Part shown: positions 1 through 7,713 of the stretch, piece after piece | Layout of the letters: every line of letters begins with the position of its first letter | Numbering within the stretch: position 1 is the stretch's first letter | Assembly (NCBI GenBank): GCA_007095845.1 | Contig: SFBI01000042.1 | Coordinates: 1 to 40,420 of the forward strand | DNA from: Microcystis aeruginosa Ma_MB_S_20031200_S102 | Lineage (GTDB): Bacteria > Cyanobacteriota > Cyanobacteriia > Cyanobacteriales > Microcystaceae | Reading direction: 5' to 3' | DNA: 40,420 nucleotides | Translations under genes and position numbers: made by a program | The notes under the pieces: model-generated | The model's database searches: none | Seen by the model: only the letters and a program-made list of their open reading frames with translations | Told to the model about the DNA's origin: nothing

Positions 1-37
1 TGCAGCAGTTTCTCGCGACTATCGCTAGTATTAGTCA
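1..37. repeat. 37-bp terminal direct repeat, left copy
   Basis: These 37 bases are identical to the last 37 bases of the window (40384-40420), in the same orientation. The repeat lies inside a small minus-strand ORF whose 5' part is at this end and whose 3' part is at the other end. This is the pattern of a contig that closes on itself, though a repeated gene at both ends would look similar. Confidence 0.95.
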
Positions 38-140
38 GACTGGGGACGAGATTACGAGCTTGTAAAGCCATGTGAAGTTGTAGTTGAGCTACATACTCGC
101 GGATATCTTCACGGGTTTCTGATGGGTTAGGATGAAACAT
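1..140 (-). CDS. 5' part of a small helical protein gene, cut by the window edge
   Basis: The ORF starts with ATG at 140 (protein begins MFHPNPSETREDIREY) and runs off the left edge in frame. If the window ends are joined through their shared 37 bases, it continues at 40383 and stops at 40338, giving an uninterrupted 61-residue protein. The product is charged and looks largely helical, with no signal peptide or membrane segment; I recognise no family. Joined, it would be the first gene of the hydrolase/caspase-VMAP/MoxR/FGE operon, so a small adaptor or regulator of that system is one guess. The codon pattern and intact join support a real gene; the function is unknown. Confidence 0.6.
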   Translation of the reverse strand, partial: MFHPNPSETREDIREYVAQLQLHMALQARNLVPSLTNTSDSREKLL

Positions 141-376
141 AGAGAAACTGGAAGGGTTGTCTAGCTGATGGTGTCTTGTTGATAACTCCCTTACAAGTTA
201 TCACGAGAGCTTGGGTTCCAGTCAAGGGTCGGCTCCAACTCTACACATTTCTCAACAAAACTGATAACAGTTATCTTAATGGTAATGCAAGGTTTTTGAA
301 GCTCTCAATCCTCATAGTGTTAATATTCGGTAATCTCATGCAATTGGAAAGGCAAAATTTGAGAAAAAAGTAGAAG
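141..376. other. Intergenic, with a small hairpin
   Basis: No convincing gene is present; the plus-strand ORF at 176-373 has no homology I recognise and no ribosome binding site. A hairpin with 7-bp arms GATAACT/AGTTATC and an 8-base loop lies at 181-202, and a second palindrome GATAACAGTTATC follows near 262-274. There is no T-run, so this is not a clear terminator. The arms resemble the GATAACT tandem-repeat unit found elsewhere in the window. Confidence 0.5.
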
Positions 377-2491
377 TTAAGGAACGCGGAGCATTCGTTC
401 TTCGATTTCTTGCCAAACGGTAGGGGAAATATTAACAGCCACTTTTTTGCAGTCGAGAATCCGGAGATTAATATAAAAATAATCCTTGTTTATATCGTCA
501 AATTTGTAGGTGGATAAATTAAGTAATTTAGTTAAATTAAAAGCAGTATTCCACACTTCAAATAATTGATCAGCAAATTCTCGACGTTCTTTTTTAGTTG
601 CTTTATCATCAGGAATATTTTGTTTTAAAGCCTCTAAATCAGCGATTAATTGGAAAAAATTAACCCTAGAAACAATTCGATACTGAGCAAATAAGTTAAC
701 TAACTGGACATACTCATCGATGAGTTTCGGGGTAAAGAGTATCCTGGAGATGTTGTAGGCGATTTCGGGGGCGTAGGCGTAGGCGATGTCGATGCTGTTG
801 GTGATGGCGATACCGATGAAGTTGGCGTTGGCGGTGACAATGAAGTTGGCGTTGGCGGTGACGTTGGCGGTGGCGAGGAAGAGCCAATAGGCACTCGCTC
901 TTCTTCCTACAGGTTTAATCGGACTATCAACAGAATCTTTAGTCATCTCATCTGCCCATTGCAAAATCGGCACTAATTTTTGACCGAGGGGCGTTTTAAG
1001 ATAATTATGGGCTTCTTTCTCCATTGCTAATAACAATTTATCGGCTTTCCCTCGCATCAAACCCGCTACTAACAAAAACACCTCTTGCCAACGAGTTTCT
1101 GTTACATAATTCTTAACTGCTTCTTCAATCAACTCATTGTCATAGATATACTGAGCCGTGAGGTATTCCTGAAGGGTTAAATGAGAAAAAGAATAGACAT
1201 CTCTCGCCCGCTCTACTAAAATTCCCTGTTCAATTTCAATGGTTTTTAATACTTTTTCGCCGTCCAGATGTTGCGGAGCATTTAAGTTTTGTTTAAGGTG
1301 ATCTTTAATTTGCTTAACAACTTCTCGTTTTTCTAGAAAAAGTTTATCTGCTACAAAATTTTGATAAGCAATTTCAGATAGCAAAATTTCTTCTTGCTCA
1401 ATACTGAGATTTTCATAAACTAAACCGCGATTAGGTAAACGTTTTTCGGCTGACCATTTTTCCAATAAAATTCGTAACGCATCTTGATAAAGGCGACTGC
1501 GATTTGTGGGAAACGATTGATTTTCATCATAAACCAAACACAAAAAAGTCAACAATAACGGTGTATGGGCTAACTCTTTTGCACTTTTATACTCCTCCTT
1601 TTGCAACAGTTCCCAACAATTTTTAGCTGTCTCATTTTTGCGATCTAATTCCGAACTAAACCAATGTTCAATAAAACTTTGAATTTGCTGATCATCAAAT
1701 TCGACAATTTCAATATCGGTAAATCGTTGAAGATGAGTTCTAGCAGCAGTGCGACAGGAGAGAATAAAACGATTTTTGTAATGCCTATCTACAAAATCTT
1801 TAATTTTCTCGATTACATTATTCACATTAGCTGTTGGCACTTCATCCAAACCATCTAATAAAATTAGTAATTCTCCTTTTTCTAGTTTATTGCTAATATT
1901 TTTTTCCACGTTGGGAAAACCACAGATTTTAAACTCCTCTTCAATTAATGCCTGAATATTAATCTCGTTTTCTTTAAAGTTTTTCAACTCCAGTAAAACA
2001 GGTGTTAGAGAATGCTGATAACTGTCTTTATTTCCCTTGAGAGCTTCTAGCCCAACTTTTCGCAAAAATGTAGATTTACCCATGCCGGGATCACCAAGTA
2101 CCATTAAATATTGTTCTTGATTCGCCAAAAGTAAACCATCTTTTTTACCATCATCCCTAAAGTTAAAACGTCGCTGCTTACTCTCACGATATTTATTTTC
2201 TAAATTTTCATCATAATAATCCCTGACTAAATTCCCCAAACATTTGACATTAACATAAATTGACTCCAAATCCATCGGCTTAGACATTTTTAAAACCTTA
2301 ATCATGCCGTGCCGATCCCAGTAACGTTGAGTATATTCCCGTAAAAAAAGATACTTTCCTTCTTTGATAAGTTGCCCGACATCTTTATTCAATAACTCAT
2401 TTTTATTAATACCCTCCCACCCCGATTTAATCATTTGGCCAATAAAATTATTAGTCAATGCCGTTACAATGGTTGTTTCAATTCCTGTCAT
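377..2491 (-). CDS. NACHT-domain STAND NTPase with internal hypervariable-looking repeats
   Basis: A 704-residue NLR-like STAND NTPase. The P-loop GDPGMGKST is near residue 133 and Walker B LLILLDGLDEVP near residue 210, followed by the CRTA sensor region and a helical domain with FSHLTLQEYLTAQY near residue 440, typical of NACHT proteins. Such proteins couple ligand sensing to nucleotide-dependent oligomerisation, and many bacterial ones act in antiphage defence; the specific role here is inference. The N-terminal ~120 residues are not a recognised effector. Residues ~535-575 are a low-complexity run (TANANFIV, TANANFIG, then Ile/Ala/Tyr-rich) encoded by markedly more G+C-rich, repetitive DNA than its surroundings. 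If the window is circular, the gene sits about 240 bp upstream of the conflict operon, same strand. Confidence 0.9.
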   Translation of the reverse strand: MTGIETTIVTALTNNFIGQMIKSGWEGINKNELLNKDVGQLIKEGKYLFLREYTQRYWDRHGMIKVLKMSKPMDLESIYVNVKCLGNLVRDYYDENLENKYRESKQRRFNFRDDGKKDGLLLANQEQYLMVLGDPGMGKSTFLRKVGLEALKGNKDSYQHSLTPVLLELKNFKENEINIQALIEEEFKICGFPNVEKNISNKLEKGELLILLDGLDEVPTANVNNVIEKIKDFVDRHYKNRFILSCRTAARTHLQRFTDIEIVEFDDQQIQSFIEHWFSSELDRKNETAKNCWELLQKEEYKSAKELAHTPLLLTFLCLVYDENQSFPTNRSRLYQDALRILLEKWSAEKRLPNRGLVYENLSIEQEEILLSEIAYQNFVADKLFLEKREVVKQIKDHLKQNLNAPQHLDGEKVLKTIEIEQGILVERARDVYSFSHLTLQEYLTAQYIYDNELIEEAVKNYVTETRWQEVFLLVAGLMRGKADKLLLAMEKEAHNYLKTPLGQKLVPILQWADEMTKDSVDSPIKPVGRRASAYWLFLATANVTANANFIVTANANFIGIAITNSIDIAYAYAPEIAYNISRILFTPKLIDEYVQLVNLFAQYRIVSRVNFFQLIADLEALKQNIPDDKATKKERREFADQLFEVWNTAFNLTKLLNLSTYKFDDINKDYFYINLRILDCKKVAVNISPTVWQEIEERMLRVP
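760..885 (-). repeat. G+C-rich coding tandem repeats in the NACHT gene
   Basis: A clear 24-bp unit is repeated head to tail at 816-838 and 839-862, encoding NANFI-type octapeptides, flanked by shorter degenerate units (gttggcggt, ggcgtaggc types). Repeat length is a multiple of three, so gain or loss keeps the frame. Composition differs sharply from the A+T-rich remainder of the gene. Confidence 0.75.
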
Positions 2492-2535
2492 AACTTAACC
2501 CCTGTAAATCCTCTGACGCTTAGTATAAGCCAGAA

Positions 2536-2566
2536 AGCGGGTTTCCCAACAACTCAGAAACCCGCT
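2536..2566. repeat. Hairpin AGCGGGTTTC/GAAACCCGCT
   Basis: Perfect 10-bp arms enclose an 11-base loop, just upstream of the NACHT gene and next to a dispersed 147-bp repeat. Related strings (AACCCGCTTTCT, AACCCGTTTTCT) occur at about 2735 and 3684, suggesting a small family of palindromic repeats. Confidence 0.7.
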
Positions 2567-2713
2567 GGCTCTTTTGGATTTGGTGGGTAAAATGTATTCT
2601 GAGATATAGTCCTGCTGGCGAGGGAGTGGAGGGAACCACTCCAGACACAGAGGACAAAAAGATCGATCGATCATATAGTAAGTTAAACTTATCACACAGA
2701 ACCTAGAAGAGCC
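2567..2713 (-). repeat. 147-bp dispersed repeat, copy A (inverted relative to copy B)
   Basis: The reverse complement matches 32561-32706 along its length: both begin with (G/A)CTCTTCTAGGTTCTGTG, contain GATAAGTTTAACTTAC and end with ACATTTTACCCACCAAA followed by AGAGCC. This copy has short terminal inverted repeats GGCTCTT/AAGAGCC. It lies in the 5' flank of the first NACHT gene; copy B lies in the 3' flank of the second. No coding potential is evident, so it may be a MITE or another non-autonomous repeat. Confidence 0.85.
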
Positions 2714-2780
2714 ACCCGCTTACTTGAAGAAACCCGTTTTCTAAGAATATAATGTGCTTAAATTAGATAATTTCTAAGTC

Positions 2781-3092
2781 ATGAGAACGAAACCAGATAA
2801 AGATTTGCCCCAAGAGACTAAAATCGGCAAAAATGAGCGGTTAGAGGCTTGCATAACAGCAGAGCAAAAGCAACTGATGGAGATGGCTGCCTTTTTACGG
2901 GGACAGAACTTGACTGAATTTATGGTGTCAGTTTTGGCTGAGGCAGCTATGCAAACGATCAAAGATAGCCAATTGGTAGAATTAACCGAACGCGATCAAT
3001 TAACTTTTGTCGAGGCCCTGTTAAATCCCCCCGCTCCCTCCGAGCAGGCTCAAGCAGACGCTCAATGGTACGAGCAAATGATGAATAAATAG
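2781..3092 (+). CDS. DUF1778-type ribbon-helix-helix antitoxin
   Basis: A 103-residue protein with an N-terminal stretch (NERLEACITAEQKQLMEMAA, then RGQNLTEFMV) typical of DUF1778/TacA antitoxins, which use an RHH fold to bind their own operator and a C-terminal tail to neutralise a GNAT toxin. The acidic, Gln-rich C-terminus fits that tail. The GNAT toxin gene begins 11 bases after the stop codon, so the two form one operon. Autoregulation is expected from the family; no operator was identified. Confidence 0.85.
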   Translation: MRTKPDKDLPQETKIGKNERLEACITAEQKQLMEMAAFLRGQNLTEFMVSVLAEAAMQTIKDSQLVELTERDQLTFVEALLNPPAPSEQAQADAQWYEQMMNK

Positions 3093-3103
3093 TTGCTAGA
3101 TTT

Positions 3104-3631
3104 GTGTTAAATTCGGAATCTGTTGATTTTTGTCTAGAAACTCTCGAAAGCCATCACAATCGAGCAGCTTTTAGGTGTGGTAACGAACAACTGGATCGCT
3201 ACTTGCACGACCTCGCTACCCAAGATAAGAAGCGAAATATTGCCATTCCCTACGTTCTCGTTGACCGAGAACGCAAAAAAATCATGGGCTACTATACTTT
3301 ATCCATGAGTAGCATCAATCTCGAATCGCTACCCCAAAGTCTTGCTAAAAAGTTGCCTAAATATCCGCTAGTTGGCGTGACTTTAATTGGTAGATTAGCA
3401 GTGGATCTTGATTGTCGGGGATCTGGTTGGGGGAAATTGTTGATTATGGATGCTTTATATAGAAGTCTGAGAGTCAGTCAAACAACGGGGTGTTTTGCGG
3501 TGGTGGTAGAGGCGGTTGACGATAAAGCAGTGAGATTTTACCAAAGGTTTGACTTTCAAACTTTTCCTGACCAGCCTTATAAGCTGTTCCGTACCATGAA
3601 AAACCTTGCTCAGACTTTTGATTTACCCTGA
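3104..3631 (+). CDS. GNAT-family acetyltransferase toxin (TacT/AtaT-like)
   Basis: A 175-residue protein with a GTG start at 3104; an in-frame stop at 3086 excludes longer starts. It has family hallmarks: FRCGNEQLDRYL near residue 23, LIGRLAVD at ~93, the acetyl-CoA loop CRGSGWGKLL at ~104, and VVVEAVDDKAVRFYQRFDF near the end. Toxins of this group acetylate aminoacyl-tRNA and block translation, and are held in check by the DUF1778 partner encoded immediately upstream. The GNAT core is complete, so the module looks intact. Confidence 0.88.
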   Translation: MLNSESVDFCLETLESHHNRAAFRCGNEQLDRYLHDLATQDKKRNIAIPYVLVDRERKKIMGYYTLSMSSINLESLPQSLAKKLPKYPLVGVTLIGRLAVDLDCRGSGWGKLLIMDALYRSLRVSQTTGCFAVVVEAVDDKAVRFYQRFDFQTFPDQPYKLFRTMKNLAQTFDLP

Positions 3632-3646
3632 GATCAGAAAAGATGC

Positions 3647-3695
3647 TAGAAAGCAGTTTTCTTTTAAAAGAAGAAACCCAAAAACCCGCTTTCTA
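3647..3695. terminator. Cruciform-forming inverted repeat after the TA module
   Basis: Outer arms TAGAAAGC (3647-3654) and GCTTTCTA (3688-3695) enclose a perfect 14-bp palindrome TTCTTTTAAAAGAA (3659-3672). It lies between the GNAT toxin gene and the cysteine desulfurase gene, so it may end toxin transcription, but no clean T-run follows. It shares the CCCGCTTTCT motif with the repeats near 2.5-2.75 kb. Confidence 0.45.
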
Positions 3696-3760
3696 ATCCT
3701 TAAGCCCCTAAAATGAGAATAGCTGCCTGTCTTGACTCTCATTTCTCAGATTGTAAAATA

Positions 3761-4927
3761 ATGCAAATTTATCTTGACTATAGCGCCACTACCCCCACTC
3801 ATCCCCAAGTAATCGAGCGGGTTGCCACTATTCTGCGGCATCATTGGGGCAATCCCTCCAGTTTACACAGTTGGGGACAGGATACGGCGACAGTCATCGA
3901 AATGGCCAGAGAACAGGTAGCAGGGTTAATTAATGCCAATCCAGATCAGATTATCTTTACTTCTGGCGGCACAGAAGCCGATAATTTAGCGATTATCGGG
4001 GTTGCTCAACAGTATAACCGCCCCCGTCATATAATTATTTCTAGTGTGGAACATTCGGCGATCGCTGAACCCTGTAAACAATTAGAAGAGCAAGGTTGGC
4101 AAATTACTCGTCTTCCCGTCAATCGTCAAGGTAGAGTTAATCCTTTAGACCTAAAAGCCGCAATTCAAAGCGATACGGTCTTAATTTCCATTATTTACGG
4201 ACAAAGTGAGGTGGGAACCCTACAACCGATTGAAGAATTGGGCAGCATTGCCAGGGAAAGGGGAGTTCTTTTTCACACCGATGCCGTGCAGGTGGCGGCA
4301 AGATGCGACATTGATGTGCGGAAACTGCCCGTAGATTTATTATCTCTTTCTAGCCATAAAATTTATGGAATGCAAGGATCGGGAGCTTTATACATCAGAG
4401 CCGGTGTCGACATTTTACCATTACTGCGGGGCGGTGGTCAGGAAAAAGGCCTGCGATCGGGAACCCAATCCGTACCAGCGATCGCAGCTTTTGGTTTAGC
4501 GGCCGAATTAGCCCAAAAAGACTTAATTAGCGAAAAAATGCGTTTAATCGCCCTACGAGATCGATTATTTGACCTCTTAGCTGATTATCCTTATCTGCTG
4601 CCCACGGGGGACCGATTCTATCGTTTACCCCACCACGTCAGCTTTATTGTCCGTCCCGACGATAACAGTCACATCACGGGAAAACAGCTAGTTCGTCAGC
4701 TTAATTTAGCAGGAATCGGCATTAGTTCCGGATCCGCCTGTCATAGTGGCAAACTTTCCCCTAGTCCAATTTTAAAAGCTATGGGCTACAGCGATCGAGA
4801 AGCATTGGCGGGAATTCGTTTAACCCTGGGAAGGGACACCAGCGCAGCCGATATCGATTGGACTGCTCTAGTATTAAAACAAGTGATCGATCGCTGTTTA
4901 GCTGCTTTAATTGTCAGCAAGAGTTAG
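3761..4927 (+). CDS. Cysteine desulfurase (NifS/IscS family)
   Basis: A PLP-dependent enzyme that takes sulfur from cysteine to form an enzyme persulfide for Fe-S cluster and other sulfur transfer. The protein begins MQIYLDYSATTPTHP, as the family does. An ATG at 3713 would add 16 residues unlike the family, so 3761 is preferred (388 aa). Visible motifs are TSGGTEADNLAI (PLP phosphate binding), the VEHSA histidine, LSLSSHKIYGMQGSG with the Schiff-base lysine, and SSGSACHSGKLSPS with the persulfide cysteine. Length and motifs are normal. No Fe-S assembly partner is adjacent, and the next gene is convergent. Confidence 0.92.
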   Translation: MQIYLDYSATTPTHPQVIERVATILRHHWGNPSSLHSWGQDTATVIEMAREQVAGLINANPDQIIFTSGGTEADNLAIIGVAQQYNRPRHIIISSVEHSAIAEPCKQLEEQGWQITRLPVNRQGRVNPLDLKAAIQSDTVLISIIYGQSEVGTLQPIEELGSIARERGVLFHTDAVQVAARCDIDVRKLPVDLLSLSSHKIYGMQGSGALYIRAGVDILPLLRGGGQEKGLRSGTQSVPAIAAFGLAAELAQKDLISEKMRLIALRDRLFDLLADYPYLLPTGDRFYRLPHHVSFIVRPDDNSHITGKQLVRQLNLAGIGISSGSACHSGKLSPSPILKAMGYSDREALAGIRLTLGRDTSAADIDWTALVLKQVIDRCLAALIVSKS

Positions 4928-4928
4928 T

Positions 4929-5126
4929 TTATGCCTCAAATTGTCCTTCAATCAAGATAATTTCGCCAAAGTCGGGAATCCATGCCACCCAACGGCCTTG
5001 ATCCTGTTCACAGAGTAGTAGTGCTTCATCAAAGCTGTATGGAGAGGGAAGCATTCTTAGTCGTACCCATGTATTTGCTTGGGGACAAGTAACAACGGCA
5101 GTAGTGCGAGATTGTAGTAAGGACAT
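4929..5126 (-). CDS. Small conserved-type hypothetical protein (65 aa)
   Basis: A short soluble protein with a balanced composition (…QDQGRWVAWIPDFGEIILIE…), convergent with and 1 base from the end of the cysteine desulfurase gene. The WVAWIPDFGE stretch resembles small uncharacterised cyanobacterial proteins, but I cannot name a family. There is no signal peptide or membrane segment. It is kept as a likely gene because it fills the space cleanly and is not an antisense shadow. Confidence 0.6.
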   Translation of the reverse strand: MSLLQSRTTAVVTCPQANTWVRLRMLPSPYSFDEALLLCEQDQGRWVAWIPDFGEIILIEGQFEA

Positions 5127-5532
5127 ACACAGATCACCCTGATAATTCTGTATCTAAATTTACAAAAAAACCGATGACTGTGGGTAACTTTGTTTTAAAT
5201 CTTTACCTTTTCATTGGTAATTTGAGAAAAAATCTCTCTTTCTTGCTCACGGTTTTCGACTACCAATCCTAGTTAGGGTTTGCTGAATAAATGTGAAATA
5301 TAGACGAGGTAAGGGTTTTAGGTTTCTGTTTCGCTCCCACAGATGCGAGATTTTGAGAGAATCGTGGTTCAAAACCTTGCGTCTTCATCGGCCCGCGTCC
5401 TGTAGGGGTGAAGCATTCGGACAATAACCTATCCCTGAAACCGGAGATTTTCTATCCGAATGCTTCGCCCGTACTTTTTGCTGCAAACCCTAGTTATGAT
5501 CTTTAATGGTAAATGATAGTTAATAACTGGTA
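5127..5532. other. Intergenic region occupied mainly by a MITE-like element
   Basis: About 400 bp without a gene between the small minus-strand gene and the metallophosphoesterase gene. More than half is the repeat at 5276-5490. The remaining flanks are A+T-rich, and no promoter could be assigned with confidence. Confidence 0.6.
5276..5490. mobile_element. MITE-like element, 215 bp
   Basis: The ends GGGTTTGC and GCAAACCC form 8-bp terminal inverted repeats, each flanked by TAGTTA (5270-5275 and 5491-5496), which looks like a 6-bp target duplication or conserved outer end. Inside is a long stem: GGTGAAGCATTCGGA at 5407-5421 pairs with TCCGAATGCTTCGCC at 5455-5469 with one mismatch. There is no ORF. 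A solo TAGTTAGGGTTTGC end also occurs at 12946, so the family is dispersed. Confidence 0.65.
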
Positions 5533-6474
5533 ATGGTAAATTCTTTCCCTCGCACCTATAAAATCGCCGTCATCGGTGACGTTCACGACCAATGGGAAAT
5601 AGAAGATAATTTAGCACTAGAAGCTTTACAAGTGGATTTAGCCCTATTTGTGGGGGATTTTGGCAATGAATCCCTAGAAATTGTCGGTCGGATTGCTAGT
5701 TTGTCCTTACCAAAAGCCGTTATTCTCGGTAATCATGACGCTTGGTATAGCGCCACCCCCTGGGGACGAAAACAATGTCCCTACGATCGCGATCAAGAAG
5801 ATCGTGTCACCGCCCAGTTAGAATTATTAGGGGTTGCTCATGTGGGTTACTCAAAACTAGACCTACCCAGTTTAGAGCTTTCGATTGTTGGGGGTCGTCC
5901 CTTTACTTGGGGAGGTTCCGAGTGGAAAAATGGAGAATTTTTTCAAGAACGTTATAATATCAGCAGTTTTGCCGAATCTACTGCCAAAATTATCGCTAAT
6001 ATTCAAGATACTGCCTATAATAACCTGATTTTTTTAGGTCACAATGGTCCGGCTGGACTGGGAAAGGAAGCGGAAGCTATCTGTGGTCGCGATTGGCAAC
6101 CTTTGGGAGGGGACCACGGGGATCCGGATTTAGCAGCGGCCATCGCACAAGCACAGCTATTAGGAAAACAGGTTTCTCTCGTCAGTTTCGGTCATATGCA
6201 CCACCGTCTCCGTCATACTACTTCCCGTTTACGCAATCCCGTGGTCACTTCCGAGATGGGAACTGTTTATCTGAATGCTGCTAGTGTTCCTCGCATTCTC
6301 CACTCTGATAGGGGTAAATCTCGCAATTTTTCCCTAGTCACTCTTGAAGAAGGTCTAGTCACAGAAGCATCTTTAATCTGGTTGAACGATAATTTCGAGA
6401 TTATCAGTAATAGAAAACTTTATCACTCTGGGTCGTCAATCGATCGCCTATCTCCCCAATCTTGTTATTCTTAA
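5533..6474 (+). CDS. Calcineurin-like metallophosphoesterase, cyanobacterial/plant type (TIGR04168-like)
   Basis: A 313-residue phosphoesterase with the full dimetal signature: GDVHD (residue ~16), GDFGNE (~42), GNHDAW (~66), a GHNGP motif (~166) and GHMHH (~222). The WGRKQ region and overall length fit the family shared by cyanobacteria and chloroplasts, whose substrate is not established. It is soluble, with no signal peptide. It stands alone between a MITE-like repeat and a convergent permease gene. The fold assignment is firm; the substrate is unknown. Confidence 0.88.
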   Translation: MVNSFPRTYKIAVIGDVHDQWEIEDNLALEALQVDLALFVGDFGNESLEIVGRIASLSLPKAVILGNHDAWYSATPWGRKQCPYDRDQEDRVTAQLELLGVAHVGYSKLDLPSLELSIVGGRPFTWGGSEWKNGEFFQERYNISSFAESTAKIIANIQDTAYNNLIFLGHNGPAGLGKEAEAICGRDWQPLGGDHGDPDLAAAIAQAQLLGKQVSLVSFGHMHHRLRHTTSRLRNPVVTSEMGTVYLNAASVPRILHSDRGKSRNFSLVTLEEGLVTEASLIWLNDNFEIISNRKLYHSGSSIDRLSPQSCYS

Positions 6475-6522
6475 GTTTTGACAATAGACCTTTTCTTAAT
6501 CTTATGCGGTACAACCACTAAT

Positions 6523-6557
6523 ATCAGTTATCAGTTATCAGTTATCAGTTATCAGTT
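6523..6557. repeat. Heptanucleotide tandem repeat (ATCAGTT)x5
   Basis: Five near-perfect head-to-tail copies of ATCAGTT, a short tandemly repeated repetitive (STRR) sequence of the kind known from cyanobacteria. Its reverse complement (AACTGAT) recurs in the tracts at 16.4 kb and 23.9-24.05 kb. Confidence 0.9.
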
Positions 6558-6597
6558 TTCGGTTAACTGTTTACTGATTACTAAAAAAAGCTTCCCA

Positions 6598-6645
6598 ATT
6601 CATAATTCATAATTTATAATTTATAATTTATAATTCATAATTTCC
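6598..6645. repeat. Heptanucleotide tandem repeat (ATTCATA/ATTTATA)
   Basis: Seven-base units alternate between ATTCATA and ATTTATA. The tract ends at the stop codon of the permease gene. The same unit appears inverted (TATGAAT) at 7611-7643 on the other side of that gene. Confidence 0.9.
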
Positions 6646-7601
6646 TATAGATAGTTAATTTTTTGAGCGATTAAAGGTAAAGCAAGAGCGATAGCAACAC
6701 TAACAATCATACCGATAAAAGCTTTCAAGGCATCCCCTAAAACCAATTTACCCGTGGCGGCTAAATTAGGGGTTTCTCTGGTTAAAGTCAGAGAAATTTC
6801 TCGACCTCCTAATAAACCTAAAAATACCCAAGTGGTACTCATGGGAATATGATTATAGCCAACAAAAAAGAGTAAAATTAAGCCATAAATTAAGTTAATA
6901 ATTGTTGCAGAACGCGGATCATGGGCGTTAGTTTTGCTAGTGACAATTTTCTCGATTTGACCACCATGATTAATAAAAATGATGGTTTGCAGGAGTAGCA
7001 TAACTGTTAGAGATAAAACTAACCATGTTGCAGCTAACTTTCTGGGAAGATAGGCGAAAATATTTGCAAAATCTTGCATTAACCATTGACTCCAGAGAAA
7101 CCCGGTGGATAACCACTGTAAAACTACCCAGATTTTTTGAGGTTCTTTATTAACTGTTTCTAGGAAAAAGTTTTCTAATCGATAAATAATTCGATAGATT
7201 ACTAACCCCACTATAACAGCAATAGCATAACCCCAAGCAGATTTAATTAACATTTCATCTAGAGATTGGGGAGCAAAAACTGTTAAAACCAAAAAGGTTG
7301 TACTCACAGGTATTCCCCAAGTGGTGAGAATTAAAATTGCCAGGGGAGGAACGATATAAATCCAAGTAAAATTTTCTGGGAAGGGAATCATTTCTAGTCG
7401 ATTATAAGCCACATCTCCCTGATTAATGTACCAACCAGCGATAAAAATCGAGGCTAAGATTATACTGGAATACAGCCATAAAATCCACCAGGGACGTTCT
7501 TCATTGGCACTTAAAAAAGTACCTAAAGTTTGTAGGGAATCGTTGGCAACAATCGCATAAGCTGATAGGATAAAGCCAGCAATCATAAAAAAATTACTCA
7601 T
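6645..7601 (-). CDS. Divergent PiT-family (inorganic phosphate transporter-like) membrane protein
   Basis: A 318-residue protein with about eight hydrophobic segments. PiT permeases have an inverted duplication with GANDVANA and PVSTT signatures. Here the first half has YAIVANDSLQTLGTFL near residue 15 and IPVSTTFLVLTVFA near residue 98, and the second half has IPMSTTWVFLGLLGGREI near residue 253. The duplicated P-V/M-S-T-T motif supports the assignment, but the signatures are degenerate and the protein is shorter than usual, so the substrate may differ. It is monocistronic and bracketed by inverted heptamer repeats. Confidence 0.65.
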   Translation of the reverse strand: MSNFFMIAGFILSAYAIVANDSLQTLGTFLSANEERPWWILWLYSSIILASIFIAGWYINQGDVAYNRLEMIPFPENFTWIYIVPPLAILILTTWGIPVSTTFLVLTVFAPQSLDEMLIKSAWGYAIAVIVGLVIYRIIYRLENFFLETVNKEPQKIWVVLQWLSTGFLWSQWLMQDFANIFAYLPRKLAATWLVLSLTVMLLLQTIIFINHGGQIEKIVTSKTNAHDPRSATIINLIYGLILLFFVGYNHIPMSTTWVFLGLLGGREISLTLTRETPNLAATGKLVLGDALKAFIGMIVSVAIALALPLIAQKINYL

Positions 7602-7610
7602 AGACAGTGG

Positions 7611-7643
7611 GAATTATGAATTATGAATTATGAATTATGAATT
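7611..7643. repeat. Heptanucleotide tandem repeat (GAATTAT)
   Basis: Four and a half copies of GAATTAT immediately upstream of the PiT-like gene. They are the inverse of the tract at 6598-6645, so the gene sits between inverted repeats. Confidence 0.9.
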
Positions 7644-7713
7644 GGGGAGAATAAATAAAAATAATCTCATCTCCTGACAACTGGCTCCCCATCAATATAA
7701 CCGCTATACCTCC

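Noticed and set aside
176-373. Plus-strand 65-codon ORF near the left edge
   Set aside because: No ribosome site, odd composition, no recognisable family, and it lies in DNA with hairpins.
700-894. Pro/Thr/Ser-rich minus-strand ORF inside the first NACHT gene
   Set aside because: Another frame of the G+C-rich coding repeats; the NACHT frame is continuous and conserved in type.
6523-6645. Possible CRISPR array from regular short repeats
   Set aside because: Units are seven bases with no spacers; these are STRR tandem repeats.
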